Part shown: positions 8,329 to 16,442 of the stretch, piece after piece
Layout of the letters: the number at the start of each line of letters is the position of its first letter
How positions within the stretch are numbered: position 1 is the first letter of the stretch
Assembly: GCF_001975825.1 (NCBI RefSeq)
Contig: NZ_MTKN01000017.1
Span: forward strand, 79,779-143,778
Length of the DNA stretch: 64,000 nt
Source: [Flexibacter] sp. ATCC 35208
GTDB lineage: Bacteria; Bacteroidota; Bacteroidia; Chitinophagales; Chitinophagaceae
Direction: 5' to 3'
Made by a program: the position numbers and the translations under genes
Notes under the pieces: model-generated
Database searches by the model: none
What the model was told of the DNA's origin: nothing
Seen by the model: only the letters and a program-made list of their open reading frames with translations

Positions 8329-9336
8329 TTATTTCTTTAGTTTGAGGATCGAAAAATCTGATTCTTCTGCAACGATGGTATTGGTCAGTTTTCCCAGCCC
8401 CTCAATTTCCAGTTCTACCACATCGCCGGCCTGTAGCCATTGTTCAGGATAATCAGGATTATTGAGTTTGCCGGTGCCATTCAGTTCCAGGAAGCAGCCG
8501 GTACCTACGGTACCACTACCAATTACATCACCGGGCATGATATTCGCACCATAAGAGCAGCGCTGTACGATTTCGGCAAAGGTCCAGTCCATATCTGCCA
8601 TATTGCCTTCGCTTACCTGCACACCATTTACGTGACAGGTCATTTTCAGGTTATAAGCATTGCCGGTATGACCGGGTTTAGGTTCTGTGAGCAGGTGTTG
8701 CAGTTCGTCGGGTGTCACCAGCATAGGACCGATCACGGTGCTGAAATCCTTGCCTTTGCAGGGGCCCATGTTCAGTTTCATTTCATCCATTTGCAGGGTA
8801 CGGGCGCTCATATCATTCATGATCATGTAACCGCCGATGTATTCATCTGCTTCTTCAGCAGGAACGTTGCGGCCTGCTTTACAGATTACGATAGCAGCTT
8901 CCAGTTCAAAGTCCAGTTTTTCGAAGTGATCAGGCATGCAATATACATTACCGGGTCCCTGAATAGCATTGTGGTTGGTAAAGTAAAAAACCGGGAACTG
9001 ATCGAATTCTGCGATCATCTCTACCCTGCGGTTGCGGCGTGCAGAAGCAACGTGCTGACGGAATGCGTAACCATCACGGCAGGAATTGGGGAATGGCACA
9101 GGGGCCATCAGTGTAACTTTTTCCAGTGGAATGGGACTAGCGATGCCTACGTGTTTGCCTGCTTTTAATTGTGCGTCGGCTTCCTTTGCAATGTCGATCA
9201 CATCTTCCCACATGAGTAGGAACATTTGCATACTGCTGGGGAGATTTGGGTGAAGGTCCTGGGTATTGTAGAGCTGGTTGTCTACTAATATTGCCAGTTG
9301 GTCGCTCTCTTCCCGGAGGTAAGTAACAAGTTTCAT
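8329..9336 (-). CDS. Fumarylacetoacetate hydrolase family protein
   Basis: A 335-residue hydrolase of the FAH superfamily, which cleaves C-C bonds of 1,3-diketone acids or related substrates with a divalent metal. The core signatures are the metal-binding Glu stretch LDFELEAAIVICKAG, then YMIMNDMSARTLQ, and PGDVIGSGTVGTGCFLE. The frame is open to 9540, but the family start MKLVTYLREE at 9336 is preferred. It forms a two-gene unit with the abutting flavin reductase gene. A role in tyrosine catabolism is plausible because fumarylacetoacetase itself belongs to this family, but other substrates are equally possible. Confidence 0.88.
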   Translation of the reverse strand: MKLVTYLREESDQLAILVDNQLYNTQDLHPNLPSSMQMFLLMWEDVIDIAKEADAQLKAGKHVGIASPIPLEKVTLMAPVPFPNSCRDGYAFRQHVASARRNRRVEMIAEFDQFPVFYFTNHNAIQGPGNVYCMPDHFEKLDFELEAAIVICKAGRNVPAEEADEYIGGYMIMNDMSARTLQMDEMKLNMGPCKGKDFSTVIGPMLVTPDELQHLLTEPKPGHTGNAYNLKMTCHVNGVQVSEGNMADMDWTFAEIVQRCSYGANIMPGDVIGSGTVGTGCFLELNGTGKLNNPDYPEQWLQAGDVVELEIEGLGKLTNTIVAEESDFSILKLKK

Positions 9337-9416
9337 AAAATTAACGTTCTGGTTGTATGATTTGTAAATATAGCTTATACATTTTAATGGGTCATCTGCC
9401 CGCAGTGGATTGATAG

Positions 9417-9620
9417 GTGATTTCAGTGAGAATATCGAAATTGAGAAAGGACAATCTCTCAACAATTGATGATCTTTTGCTGTATACATATTTATCAGAC
9501 TACCCTGCTGAGGTAGCAAATCCACATTATGACACGGCAATTTATTGTGATAGGGATGTTAAGTTTTTCTTCTTTAAGGATAAAAAAGGAACGATCAATA
9601 TCATATGTGAGAATCTTTAA
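9417..9620 (+). CDS. Small hypothetical protein (uncertain)
   Basis: A possible 67-residue protein from a GTG start, divergent from the FAH-family gene. It resembles no family I recognise. It reads like a plausible protein (mixed charged and aromatic residues, for example SDYPAEVANPHYDTAIYCDRD), and a weak hairpin with TTTTTTT follows at 9644-9667. Against it: the start is GTG, no promoter is clear, and length alone does not exclude chance. Confidence 0.3.
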   Translation: MISVRISKLRKDNLSTIDDLLLYTYLSDYPAEVANPHYDTAIYCDRDVKFFFFKDKKGTINIICENL

Positions 9621-9831
9621 TAATACCCGCAGGGACTGAGAATGGATATACAAGGTATCCCTTTTTTTAAATACAGGTGAGATAATTTATCAATATGAAT
9701 AAGGAAGAAAAAGGACCCTGATGTAATTCATAAATACATACAGAAAAGGGGAGGCAATATCGGCATAATATTAGCGGATATGAATTTTTGGCAAATGATA
9801 TAACGAGAAGAATAAAGGGTTTTAAGGCTTT

Positions 9832-9839
9832 TAATTTTG
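9832..9839 (+). promoter_or_regulatory. -7 promoter element of the fatty acid hydroxylase gene
   Basis: Perfect TAATTTTG. The predicted transcription start is near 9844, which excludes the ATG at 9837 as the start of the next gene and supports ATG 9861. No TTG was found at -33. Confidence 0.55.
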
Positions 9840-9860
9840 CAAATAAATCTAAAGGGAGTC

Positions 9861-10523
9861 ATGAAGTTTGATAAGATTAAGAACAAAGGACAGGCGAGGC
9901 TTTTTGAGAGCAGATATTTAGAAATGCTCACCAAAACACATCCATTGGTGATTTGGGGCATGTACATCCCAATTATCGGGTATAGCCTTTATTATAGTAA
10001 CACCTCATTAGGATTTAACATCACTAATGTATTAACGATCTTTTTTGGTGCAATGTTATTCTGGACATTTTTTGAATACATCATGCACCGCTACTTGTTT
10101 CACTTCAGTAGTGAGAATCCCAAAGTAAGACGGTTTATCTATGTGATGCATGGTAATCACCATGAATATCCACGCGACAAGCAACGGTTGTTTATGCCAC
10201 CTGTGCCCAGTCTGATACTGGCATCTGTGATATTTGGTGTGCAGTATATTTTCCTGAGACAGTATACTTATATGTTCTTTCCGGGATTTATGTTAGGCTA
10301 CCTGATTTATGGCAGCATGCACTATGCGATTCATGCATGGAATCCACCGTTTAAATTTATGAAACCATTGTGGCGCAATCATCATCTGCATCACTATAAG
10401 GCAGAAGAGAAAGGATTTGGTGTGAGTTCTTCTTTGTGGGACTGGGTATTCAAAACATCATTTGAATTAGAGAAAGAGAAAGAAGATAAAGCGAAAGTGC
10501 GTGAACTGATGTTTGATAAATAG
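9861..10523 (+). CDS. Fatty acid hydroxylase / sterol desaturase family protein
   Basis: A 220-residue membrane di-iron enzyme that probably hydroxylates a fatty acyl chain; in Bacteroidota such enzymes are candidates for making 2-hydroxy acyl groups of sphingolipids or other lipids. The histidine clusters that bind iron are all present in order: HRYLFH, HGNHHEYP, HYAIH and HHLHHYK. Three or four membrane segments are seen (about 30-70 and 110-150). The start at 9861 follows AAAGGGAG, and the -7 element lies upstream. The substrate is inferred. Its stop codon lies 1 base from the end of the convergent next gene. Confidence 0.9.
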   Translation: MKFDKIKNKGQARLFESRYLEMLTKTHPLVIWGMYIPIIGYSLYYSNTSLGFNITNVLTIFFGAMLFWTFFEYIMHRYLFHFSSENPKVRRFIYVMHGNHHEYPRDKQRLFMPPVPSLILASVIFGVQYIFLRQYTYMFFPGFMLGYLIYGSMHYAIHAWNPPFKFMKPLWRNHHLHHYKAEEKGFGVSSSLWDWVFKTSFELEKEKEDKAKVRELMFDK

Positions 10524-10524
10524 G

Positions 10525-10851
10525 TTACCATCTTTCTTCTTCATCGTCATCGCTGGCGGGTCTGGTAAAGGTTTTGCGGGAGATAATTTTTTGCTGCTGA
10601 CGCTCTATGAGCAAGGCCGCAATTTTATGATAGACCTCTCCGGTTGTATCATCAGCCAGTACCTGTCTTATTTTATTTTCTGCCACATCGATTTTATACA
10701 GCAATAGCAAGAACTGCTGAAAGTCTTGATTGATCATGGCTTCAAGCTTTGCAGCGAGTAATGTTTTTAACTGTTCGTAGGTAATGTGATCAGGAATTGT
10801 GAGGGAAGTATCTTCGGCAAGTTGTAATGTTGTTTCTGGTAAAAGCTGCAT
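10525..10851 (-). CDS. Hypothetical protein, 108 residues
   Basis: No family recognised. The protein is probably cytoplasmic and helical, with a conserved-looking block TYEQLKTLLAAKLEAMINQDFQ (residues 24-45) and an acidic tail DDDEEERW. No signal peptide or membrane segment is seen. It follows a DUF6263-like gene on the same strand but is separated from it by two terminators, so it probably has its own promoter. Confidence 0.65.
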   Translation of the reverse strand: MQLLPETTLQLAEDTSLTIPDHITYEQLKTLLAAKLEAMINQDFQQFLLLLYKIDVAENKIRQVLADDTTGEVYHKIAALLIERQQQKIISRKTFTRPASDDDEEERW

Positions 10852-10883
10852 TGTATCCGTATTAATTTATTCATCTTATTCTT

Positions 10884-10922
10884 TAAAAAAATTGCTGCTG
10901 CCATTGGCAGCAGCAATTTTTT
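10884..10922. terminator. Hairpin terminator (second of a tandem pair)
   Basis: A 17-bp stem including A and T runs, with a 3-base loop (ATT). It works on either strand and lies directly beside the next hairpin. Confidence 0.75.
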
Positions 10923-10923
10923 T

Positions 10924-10971
10924 GCAATTAGCAGAACCATTTTGCTTCAGCAAAATGGTTCTGCTAATTGC
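10924..10971 (-). terminator. 22-bp perfect hairpin terminator
   Basis: Perfect inverted repeat of 22 bases (10924-10945 with 10950-10971) around TTCA, followed on the minus strand by a run of A/T. It is the first terminator after the DUF6263-like gene (stop at 10990). Confidence 0.75.
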
Positions 10972-10989
10972 TTTAATTTCTTTATTTAG

Positions 10990-11949
10990 TTATTTCATTC
11001 TTTTAATTTTATAAGACGCATTCGTCACAATCTTCACCGGTACTTTCACATCACTTTTAATCTTCTTCGCTTTATTCGCTTTGTAAGTATACGTACCATT
11101 CATCTCTGTATTCTGCGAAGCAATACTAGGGAATCCTGATGTGCGGTCTATGAGATAATTCGTCATGATATCGCCATTGATTTCAGCAGTAGCTTCGATA
11201 CCATCATCGGTTGTAAAAGTCTCTACTTTATTTGTGTTGACCTTACCTGTACCATTGATCTTTGCCGTCTGGCTATCCCATGTTTGCAGGTTCCAGTAGA
11301 GGGAAATATCGCCTACCAATCCGGTACGGATAGGTACGTTCTCTTCCCAGCGGGTACCTGTTTTGATACTACGCAACGGATAGATCACCAGCAGTTGTTC
11401 TAACCAGGTACGGAATGCATTGCCACCAAACTGGTCTTTCATTAGCTTTTTATAAGCAGTCTGCTCATCTGGTTTCAGGTTCGTGAAGGTAGCCGATGCT
11501 TTGTCCAGCAGATCGTCCAGTCCCATTACTTTATTGATGTATCCTGAGGACGATATATCGACAGAGAATGGCTGATCGATAATACTTTTCAGGGCAGCCT
11601 GGAAAGGTTCTTTTTCATTAGGCACGGCAGCATCCACCAGGATGTTCTGATTGCGTGCATTGAAATTGAACTTCAGCTCTTTGTATTTGAAAGTCAGGGT
11701 AGCATGTCCGTCTGAAGTTTCGGTCACCTCGATAGCAATGGTATTATTGAAATCGCGTGTTACGCGTTGCATGACATCATCTACTGTCGTATAGGTTTCG
11801 CTGCGGCTTTCCTGTTTCAGCTCGAACTGTTGGCCTTTGAGAAAATTGTAGCTCAGATCTACATAATCTCTTTTATCATCCTGTTGTTGTGCAAATGCCG
11901 GCATGGCTATGGTAGCGCCCAGAGCCATTGACACAAAAAATCGCTTCAT
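10990..11949 (-). CDS. DUF6263-like exported protein
   Basis: A 319-residue protein with a signal peptide ending AFAQ. Its overall pattern (LSYNFLKGQQFELKQESRS near the mature N-terminus, then the central SVDISSSGYINKVMGLDDLLDK and TRWEENVP) resembles DUF6263 proteins of Bacteroidota, of unknown function. It is probably periplasmic or outer-membrane associated. The start is one of two adjacent ATGs (11952 or 11949). It lies 13-16 bases after the TIGR02757 gene and is probably co-transcribed with it. Confidence 0.75.
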   Translation of the reverse strand: MKRFFVSMALGATIAMPAFAQQQDDKRDYVDLSYNFLKGQQFELKQESRSETYTTVDDVMQRVTRDFNNTIAIEVTETSDGHATLTFKYKELKFNFNARNQNILVDAAVPNEKEPFQAALKSIIDQPFSVDISSSGYINKVMGLDDLLDKASATFTNLKPDEQTAYKKLMKDQFGGNAFRTWLEQLLVIYPLRSIKTGTRWEENVPIRTGLVGDISLYWNLQTWDSQTAKINGTGKVNTNKVETFTTDDGIEATAEINGDIMTNYLIDRTSGFPSIASQNTEMNGTYTYKANKAKKIKSDVKVPVKIVTNASYKIKRMK

Positions 11950-11965
11950 CATTACGCTATATATT

Positions 11966-12739
11966 TTAAACATATTTTTCTATTACGCCGAGGCCAAACA
12001 ACGCAAAGTCGTACTTGGCAGGGTCTTCCAGATCCAGCTGCCTTAGCTTTTCTGTCAGTTCCAGTGCAGTACGCCAGTCTGACTTGGCTGATGAGATTAA
12101 TCCCAGCCTGGTAGCGACTCTTCCTACATGCACATCTACAGGACATACCAGTTGTGAAGGGCGGATGTGTTTCCATAGTCCAAAATCCACGCCATTTTCA
12201 TCTTTTCTGACCATCCAGCGCAAATACATGTTCAGGCGCTTACAGGCGGAGTTCCTGGCAGGGGTGGAAATATGTTTCCGGGTCCTTTCCGGGTGCTCAA
12301 TGGCGAAGAATATCTTATGAAACCCTATGAGGGCATTTTCAACGGTTTCGTCTTTAGTGGTTATGTGGCCGCTAAAGGCAAATTCCAGGGAAGTGACGTT
12401 GCTATAGTAGTGCTGCAGGAACTCGACGAAATAGAGCAGGTCTATCCCGTTGAATGTCCGGTGGCAAAACTGCATGAGCTTTATACGTTCTCTGGGTTGG
12501 TGGTTTTTGATGAAGTCGTAGGGTTCGTTATCCATCAACTTCATCAGTTCAGTGCATTTATTGATAATGGTGGTTCGGTTACCCCAGGCAAGTATGGCTG
12601 CAAAAAGTCCTGCGATCTCGATATCCTGTAGTTTGGAAAACCTGTGCGGTATCGTAATAGGATCTCCGGCTATAAAATCCGGAGTATTGTAATATGCCGC
12701 TTTGGTATCCAAAAACGCCTTCAGTTGCTGGAATTTCAT
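11966..12739 (-). CDS. TIGR02757 family protein
   Basis: A 257-residue cytoplasmic protein of the conserved Bacteroidota family TIGR02757 (DUF2400). Family marks are the N-terminal DPITIPHRFSKLQDIEIAGLFAAILAWGNR, the middle ACKRLNMYLRWMVRK, and CPVDVHVGRVATRLGL followed by LDLEDPAKYDFALFGLGV. The latter part resembles the helix-hairpin-helix DNA glycosylase fold, so a role in DNA repair or binding is possible but unproven. ATG 12739 is preferred over the longer frame because it starts the family N-terminus (MKFQQLKAFLD). Confidence 0.88.
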   Translation of the reverse strand: MKFQQLKAFLDTKAAYYNTPDFIAGDPITIPHRFSKLQDIEIAGLFAAILAWGNRTTIINKCTELMKLMDNEPYDFIKNHQPRERIKLMQFCHRTFNGIDLLYFVEFLQHYYSNVTSLEFAFSGHITTKDETVENALIGFHKIFFAIEHPERTRKHISTPARNSACKRLNMYLRWMVRKDENGVDFGLWKHIRPSQLVCPVDVHVGRVATRLGLISSAKSDWRTALELTEKLRQLDLEDPAKYDFALFGLGVIEKYV

Positions 12740-12838
12740 GGTGGTTATTCGGTTAGGTTTGTCTGTTGGCTCGCATAAGATTGCAGCATGACGCATTGAA
12801 AATAAGTAAAATTGTGAAAACAAATGTCCCCAAAAAAC

Positions 12839-12870
12839 AATCGCTCCTGCCTGAGGCAGAAGCGATTTCA
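12839..12870 (-). terminator. Hairpin terminator of cystathionine gamma-synthase gene
   Basis: Stem of about 12 bp with one mismatch (12839-12851 with 12855-12867), ending in a T run on the minus strand. It lies directly after the stop at 12872. Confidence 0.65.
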
Positions 12871-12871
12871 A

Positions 12872-14011
12872 TTATCCAATAGCTTTTGAAAGGTCTGCGA
12901 TCAGGTCGTCCGCATCTTCAATACCTACACTCAATCGAATCAGCGAATCAACTAAACCATTGCTGATACGCTCTTCACGGGGAATAGAGGCATGCGTCAT
13001 AGACGCAGGATGCCCTATCAGGGACTCCACGCCACCCAGTGATTCCGCCAGGGAGAACAGGTGGGTACCGCTCAATACTTTTGTCGCAGCTTCTATACTA
13101 TCATCTTTTAGCGTAAATGAGATCATGCCACCATAACCACGCATCTGCTTTTTAGCAATAGCATGATTTGGATGGTCTTCAAAACCGCACCAGTATACCT
13201 TGGCTACTTTGGAGTGCTGGCGCAGGAAGTGTGCCACCGCAGCCCCGTTCTCACAATGCCTTTGCATACGTACATGCAGGGTTTTCAACCCACGCAGCAC
13301 GAGGAAACAATCCTGTGGACCAGGTACTGCTCCGCAACTGTTTTGAATGAAATATAGCTGTTTGGCCAGGTCTTCATCTTTCACGATGATGGCGCCATGC
13401 ACCACATCGCTGTGGCCCCCCAGGTATTTGGTCGCAGAGTGTACAACGATGTTCGCACCCAGATCCAGTGGATTCTGGAGGTATGGAGAGGCGAAGGTAT
13501 TATCTACCGCCAGCAGTATTTTATGTTCGCCGGCAATTTGTGCACAGGTGGCAATGTCAATGATGTTGAGCAGCGGATTGGTAGGTGTTTCTATCCAGAT
13601 CAGCTTTGTATTGGCATTGACATAATTACGGATGTTCTGCGCATCCTGCATACCTATGAAATGGAATTTGATGCCATAGCGCTCAAATATTTTTGTGAAG
13701 ATGCGGTAAGTGCCACCATAAAGATCATTGCTGGCAATGACTTCATCACCGGGGTTCAGGAGTTTCATGACTGCATCAGTAGCGGCCAGGCCACTACCGA
13801 AGGAGATACCGAATTTCCCATTTTCTATGGCTGCCAGTGCATTTTGCAGGGCGTCACGGGTTGGGTTCTGGGTACGGGCATACTCATATCCTTTGTGTTG
13901 GCCGGGGGCGCTTTGAACATAAGTGGAGGTCTGAAATATGGGGGTCATAATGGCGCCGGTAGACGGATCCGGCGTTACTCCCGCGTGAATGAGTTTAGTT
14001 CCCAGCTTCAT
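12872..14011 (-). CDS. Cystathionine gamma-synthase / trans-sulfuration PLP enzyme
   Basis: A 379-residue PLP enzyme of the Cys/Met metabolism family, acting in cysteine-methionine interconversion. Signatures are YEYARTQNPTRDALQ (about 43-57), FGSGLAATDA (71-80), NDLYGGTYR (95-103), AVDNTFASPYLQ (168-179) and Lys195 in HSATKYLGGHSD, which forms the Schiff base with PLP. Cystathionine gamma-synthase and gamma-lyase cannot be told apart by eye, so no gene symbol is given. The longer frame to 14107 is rejected because a perfect promoter lies between it and ATG 14011. Confidence 0.9.
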   Translation of the reverse strand: MKLGTKLIHAGVTPDPSTGAIMTPIFQTSTYVQSAPGQHKGYEYARTQNPTRDALQNALAAIENGKFGISFGSGLAATDAVMKLLNPGDEVIASNDLYGGTYRIFTKIFERYGIKFHFIGMQDAQNIRNYVNANTKLIWIETPTNPLLNIIDIATCAQIAGEHKILLAVDNTFASPYLQNPLDLGANIVVHSATKYLGGHSDVVHGAIIVKDEDLAKQLYFIQNSCGAVPGPQDCFLVLRGLKTLHVRMQRHCENGAAVAHFLRQHSKVAKVYWCGFEDHPNHAIAKKQMRGYGGMISFTLKDDSIEAATKVLSGTHLFSLAESLGGVESLIGHPASMTHASIPREERISNGLVDSLIRLSVGIEDADDLIADLSKAIG

Positions 14012-14045
14012 GCCTGTAAGATTTTGTAGTTTATTAGGAAAGGAC

Positions 14046-14076
14046 CAAAGGTAACGATCCTCAGTACATCCCACAA
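14046..14076 (-). promoter_or_regulatory. Promoter of the cystathionine gamma-synthase gene
   Basis: On the minus strand TTG (14074-14076), a 20-base spacer and TACCTTTG (14046-14053): a full match to the Bacteroidota primary sigma factor promoter. The predicted start is near 14041, 30 bases before the ATG at 14011. Confidence 0.7.
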
Positions 14077-14160
14077 ACGGCAAAATGCGTAGAACTACGT
14101 ATACCAAAAAGCCATATAATCAAAAACAGCCATCTGAATCATTTACACGGATGAATTCGC

Positions 14161-14231
14161 TACGTTCACGAACTAAATTTATACGTTAAGCGGATACCGT
14201 AGTATTCCCGCAGTATTTCCGTCTAATTTCG
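14161..14231 (+). promoter_or_regulatory. Direct-repeat boxes and -7 element of small RNA copy D
   Basis: Boxes TACGTTCAC (14161) and TACGTTAAG (14182) start 21 bases apart; the second fits the published LytTR half-site consensus at every position. A weak third box lies near 14140. The second box ends 33 bases before TAATTTCG (14224-14231), a one-base variant of TAnnTTTG. No TTG is seen at -33. Confidence 0.7.
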
Positions 14232-14235
14232 GTTC

Positions 14236-14297
14236 AGGTTTTTCATAGGATATGGTTAAAATTCGTGGGCGGTATTCTTACCGCCTTTTATTTTTTT
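14236..14297 (+). ncRNA. Putative small RNA, copy D
   Basis: The conserved start recurs unchanged, 12 bases after the first base of the -7 element. The terminator stem (14268-14274 with 14279-14285, loop TTCT) is identical to copy A and is followed by TTTTATTTTTTT. It lies 12 kb from the other copies. The hairpin is in a third reading frame relative to ATG 14252. The T run overlaps the end of the convergent DUF2911 gene. Confidence 0.68.
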
Positions 14298-14878
14298 ACA
14301 GGAGCAGCATTGCTAAACTTCACAGGCAGGCTTACACTCACTACATCCCATGCTATAATCAGGTTAGCACCGTAATCAGCTTTCTCAAATACCATGGTAA
14401 AAGGTTCTACCGGGGTATCCATTTTGGTCACTGGTACATCGATCCTTACTACATCTTTTGCTTCGCTGTATTTGAATGCTCCCCAGATGTCACTATCTCT
14501 GTTGATGATGATGGTCCATTTTGTTTCGTTGGGAATGGCATACATGGTGTAGCGACCTTTTGGCACCAGTTTGCCACCGATTGAAACCGGGCGGTAGAAT
14601 TCCACTTCAGTAGCTTCGTTCGCACCCAGGCGATAGAGTTCACCGTATGGTTCCAGATCGCCAAAGATCTTTCTTCCCTTCTTCTGTGGCCGGCTGTAGA
14701 TCACGCGGGCCACGAGGGCGCCTGGTTCTCCTTTTACTCTCACAACATAAGGATACATTACGGGATAATACGCCATGTCCATAGGGCTGGAATCCAGTGG
14801 CGGCAGTTTTTTGTCCTGTGCAAACACAGCACTCCAACCAAACAGGGTAATCAGTGTGGCGATGAATACTTGCTTCAT
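14288..14878 (-). CDS. DUF2911 exported protein
   Basis: A 196-residue protein with a signal peptide ending VFAQ and a DUF2911 domain: SPMDMAYYP near the mature N-terminus, VIYSRPQKKGRKIFGDLEPYGELYRLGANEAT (about 62-93), then KGRYTMYAIPNETKWTIIIN. The family is common in Bacteroidota, probably periplasmic, and of unknown function. It stands alone and converges on small RNA copy D. Confidence 0.9.
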   Translation of the reverse strand: MKQVFIATLITLFGWSAVFAQDKKLPPLDSSPMDMAYYPVMYPYVVRVKGEPGALVARVIYSRPQKKGRKIFGDLEPYGELYRLGANEATEVEFYRPVSIGGKLVPKGRYTMYAIPNETKWTIIINRDSDIWGAFKYSEAKDVVRIDVPVTKMDTPVEPFTMVFEKADYGANLIIAWDVVSVSLPVKFSNAAPVKK

Positions 14879-14930
14879 TAATAGCTCTTAATTGTTCAAA
14901 AAATATAGTTGCGCAAACCTACGATTAAAG

Positions 14931-15527
14931 TTATACAGATGTAGGTGCTGGCGGTACATTTTGCACAAAGGTGACAAGGTCCGGAAAAAAGGTCTGGTAG
15001 CTGGCAGCGAGTGCATCATAGTTTGCTTCCAGTGCTGCAAAAGGTACGTCGGCAGTTACTTCCAGGTAACGGCTTCTTCTGACAATGCCGCTGAAAGTTT
15101 TGTAAATACCATCCTTGTGTTGGTAACCCAACAGCCAGTTTTGTTCACTCATATACCTGAATACTTCCTGAAAACCAATGGGTAACAGGTAATATCGTTC
15201 CTTTAGTGTAGTATATACTTCCTGTGCAAAGGCGGCCAGTGTATTGCCGGGGAACCGGGTTGTATCGTTGGCCAGGAAATGATCGTAGACAATGTCGATG
15301 AATACGGCGCTGTACTTGCCACAGCCGGGTTGAAAGAATCTCTTCGCTTCCAGTGTGACAGGATGTGTATCCGTGAAAGAATCTATAAGCCTATGCAACC
15401 GAATGCCCTGCTGTAGACCTGTATCATAATCCTGCCAGTGCTTTCCTTTCACAAAGTCGGCAATCATATTACCGATAGTGATGGAAGGCTGGTGATATGA
15501 TAAATATGCATGAGCGAGAAAATTCAT
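14931..15527 (-). CDS. acpH: Acyl carrier protein phosphodiesterase
   Basis: A 198-residue hydrolase of the AcpH (DUF479) family, related to HD-domain phosphodiesterases, which removes 4'-phosphopantetheine from ACP. Typical features are MNFLAHAYLS at the N-terminus, IGNMIADFVKG, GIRLHRLIDSFTDTHP and DIVYDHFLANDW-like residues (here DIVYDHFLANDT). A -7-like TATCTTCG is seen on the minus strand near 15530-15537, almost at the start codon. Confidence 0.85.
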   Translation of the reverse strand: MNFLAHAYLSYHQPSITIGNMIADFVKGKHWQDYDTGLQQGIRLHRLIDSFTDTHPVTLEAKRFFQPGCGKYSAVFIDIVYDHFLANDTTRFPGNTLAAFAQEVYTTLKERYYLLPIGFQEVFRYMSEQNWLLGYQHKDGIYKTFSGIVRRSRYLEVTADVPFAALEANYDALAASYQTFFPDLVTFVQNVPPAPTSV

Positions 15528-15720
15528 ATAGCGAAGATAGATTTTATTTTCCTTGTCCAGTTTAACAAAAGCTTAACGGTGACGCCTGCAACTTTCCTTC
15601 TTCCAGTGCAACTCTTCTATGGTAACGCTTGTATATCGTGTCCGGTAAAGGAATATCGCCCCAACATTACAGGAGATTGCGCACATCTTATCCAGTGACT
15701 CTCCATTTGTAACAAAAGCC

Positions 15721-15752
15721 TTGACCTACCAGCCAGGAACCATGTACCTTTG
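15721..15752 (+). promoter_or_regulatory. Promoter of the small exported protein gene
   Basis: TTG (15721-15723), a 21-base spacer and TACCTTTG (15745-15752): a full Bacteroidota promoter. The predicted start is near 15757, 24 bases before the ATG. Confidence 0.75.
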
Positions 15753-15780
15753 ACTCATCAAACAAAATAAAGTTTCCGCC

Positions 15781-16302
15781 ATGAAACAATTCAGTTCAAA
15801 AATCAGTAACCACATTGCACCTGTGGGTGTAAGGCCTTTTGGCCATTTCAAAAAGCTGTTGCTCCTGGTAGCAATTGCTTTATTTACCTCGATCTACTCT
15901 TTTGCAGGTACCGGCGCCAATGAGCTGGAAGCATCCAGTACATTGAAAACCGCTCTGAATAAGGAGTTTACCGGAGCATCCGCCATCAAATGGTACAGTG
16001 ATGACAACAAGACCTTTATGGCTAAGTTCATGCTGAATGAGCGTAACGTAACGGCTTATTTTGATGGAGAAGGTCATCTGCTGGCTACGCGTCGTTATGT
16101 TGACGCAGCCAACCTCCCGCTGTCTGTTGCTTCAAAACTGGCGCAGCGTTATCCAAACGAAGCTATCCGTTGGGTAGTAGAGTTCCAGAGTGATGGTAAT
16201 ACAGCGTATTATGTAACACTGGAAGGTAACAATACCTGGAAGGTGATCAAAGCAAGTGCTAACGGCGACCTGAGCGTACACCAGCGCCTGAAAAAAGCAT
16301 AA
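15781..16302 (+). CDS. Exported PepSY-like small protein
   Basis: A 173-residue protein with a long N-terminus and hydrophobic export segment (about 24-42, ending SFAG). The mature part resembles PepSY-like or BLF-like domains: ASAIKWYSDDNKTFMAKFMLNERNVTAYFDGEGHLLATRRYV, then a second similar strand set TAYYVTLEGNNTWKVIKASANGDL. It is probably periplasmic and the function is unknown. A full promoter precedes it and a strong terminator follows, so it is a single-gene unit. Confidence 0.75.
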   Translation: MKQFSSKISNHIAPVGVRPFGHFKKLLLLVAIALFTSIYSFAGTGANELEASSTLKTALNKEFTGASAIKWYSDDNKTFMAKFMLNERNVTAYFDGEGHLLATRRYVDAANLPLSVASKLAQRYPNEAIRWVVEFQSDGNTAYYVTLEGNNTWKVIKASANGDLSVHQRLKKA

Positions 16303-16341
16303 CCTGCTTTTAAGTTAAAGAAGACTATTGTTAATTTTTGG

Positions 16342-16376
16342 AAACCGGGGTATTTATTACCCCGGTTTTTGTTTTT
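16342..16376 (+). terminator. Hairpin terminator
   Basis: Perfect 11-bp stem (16342-16352 with 16358-16368), 5-base loop, then TTGTTTTT. Confidence 0.8.
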
Positions 16377-16381
16377 ACAGG

Positions 16382-16414
16382 CACTAGCAAAATTTTTATA
16401 GTCATTAGCAAAAT
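16382..16414 (+). repeat. 12-base direct repeat at 21-base spacing
   Basis: CACTAGCAAAAT (16382) and CATTAGCAAAAT (16403) differ at one base and start 21 bases apart, two helical turns. They lie 50 bases before the -7 element of the next gene and could be an operator for it. The sequence is unlike the small RNA boxes. Confidence 0.45.
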
Positions 16415-16442
16415 GATAACCTGCTCCCCTGTTGCGCCTGAA

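Larger units (their letters stand above)
9337..9860. other. AT-rich intergenic region with one doubtful small gene
   Basis: Holds the divergent promoter area of the FAH-family gene, the doubtful 67-codon frame (9417-9620), a weak terminator-like hairpin and the -7 element of the fatty acid hydroxylase gene. Nothing else is recognised. Confidence 0.5.

Noticed and set aside
8440..9168. Long + strand frame of 242 codons opposite the FAH-family gene
   Set aside because: It is the shadow of a well-supported gene on the other strand; no family resemblance.
14252..14584. 110-codon + strand frame starting in small RNA copy D
   Set aside because: It runs through a terminator and antisense to the DUF2911 gene, and its residues do not look like a protein family.
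15510..15698. 62-codon + strand frame overlapping the acpH start
   Set aside because: It covers the divergent promoter area, has no family resemblance, and the real promoter for the next gene lies after it.
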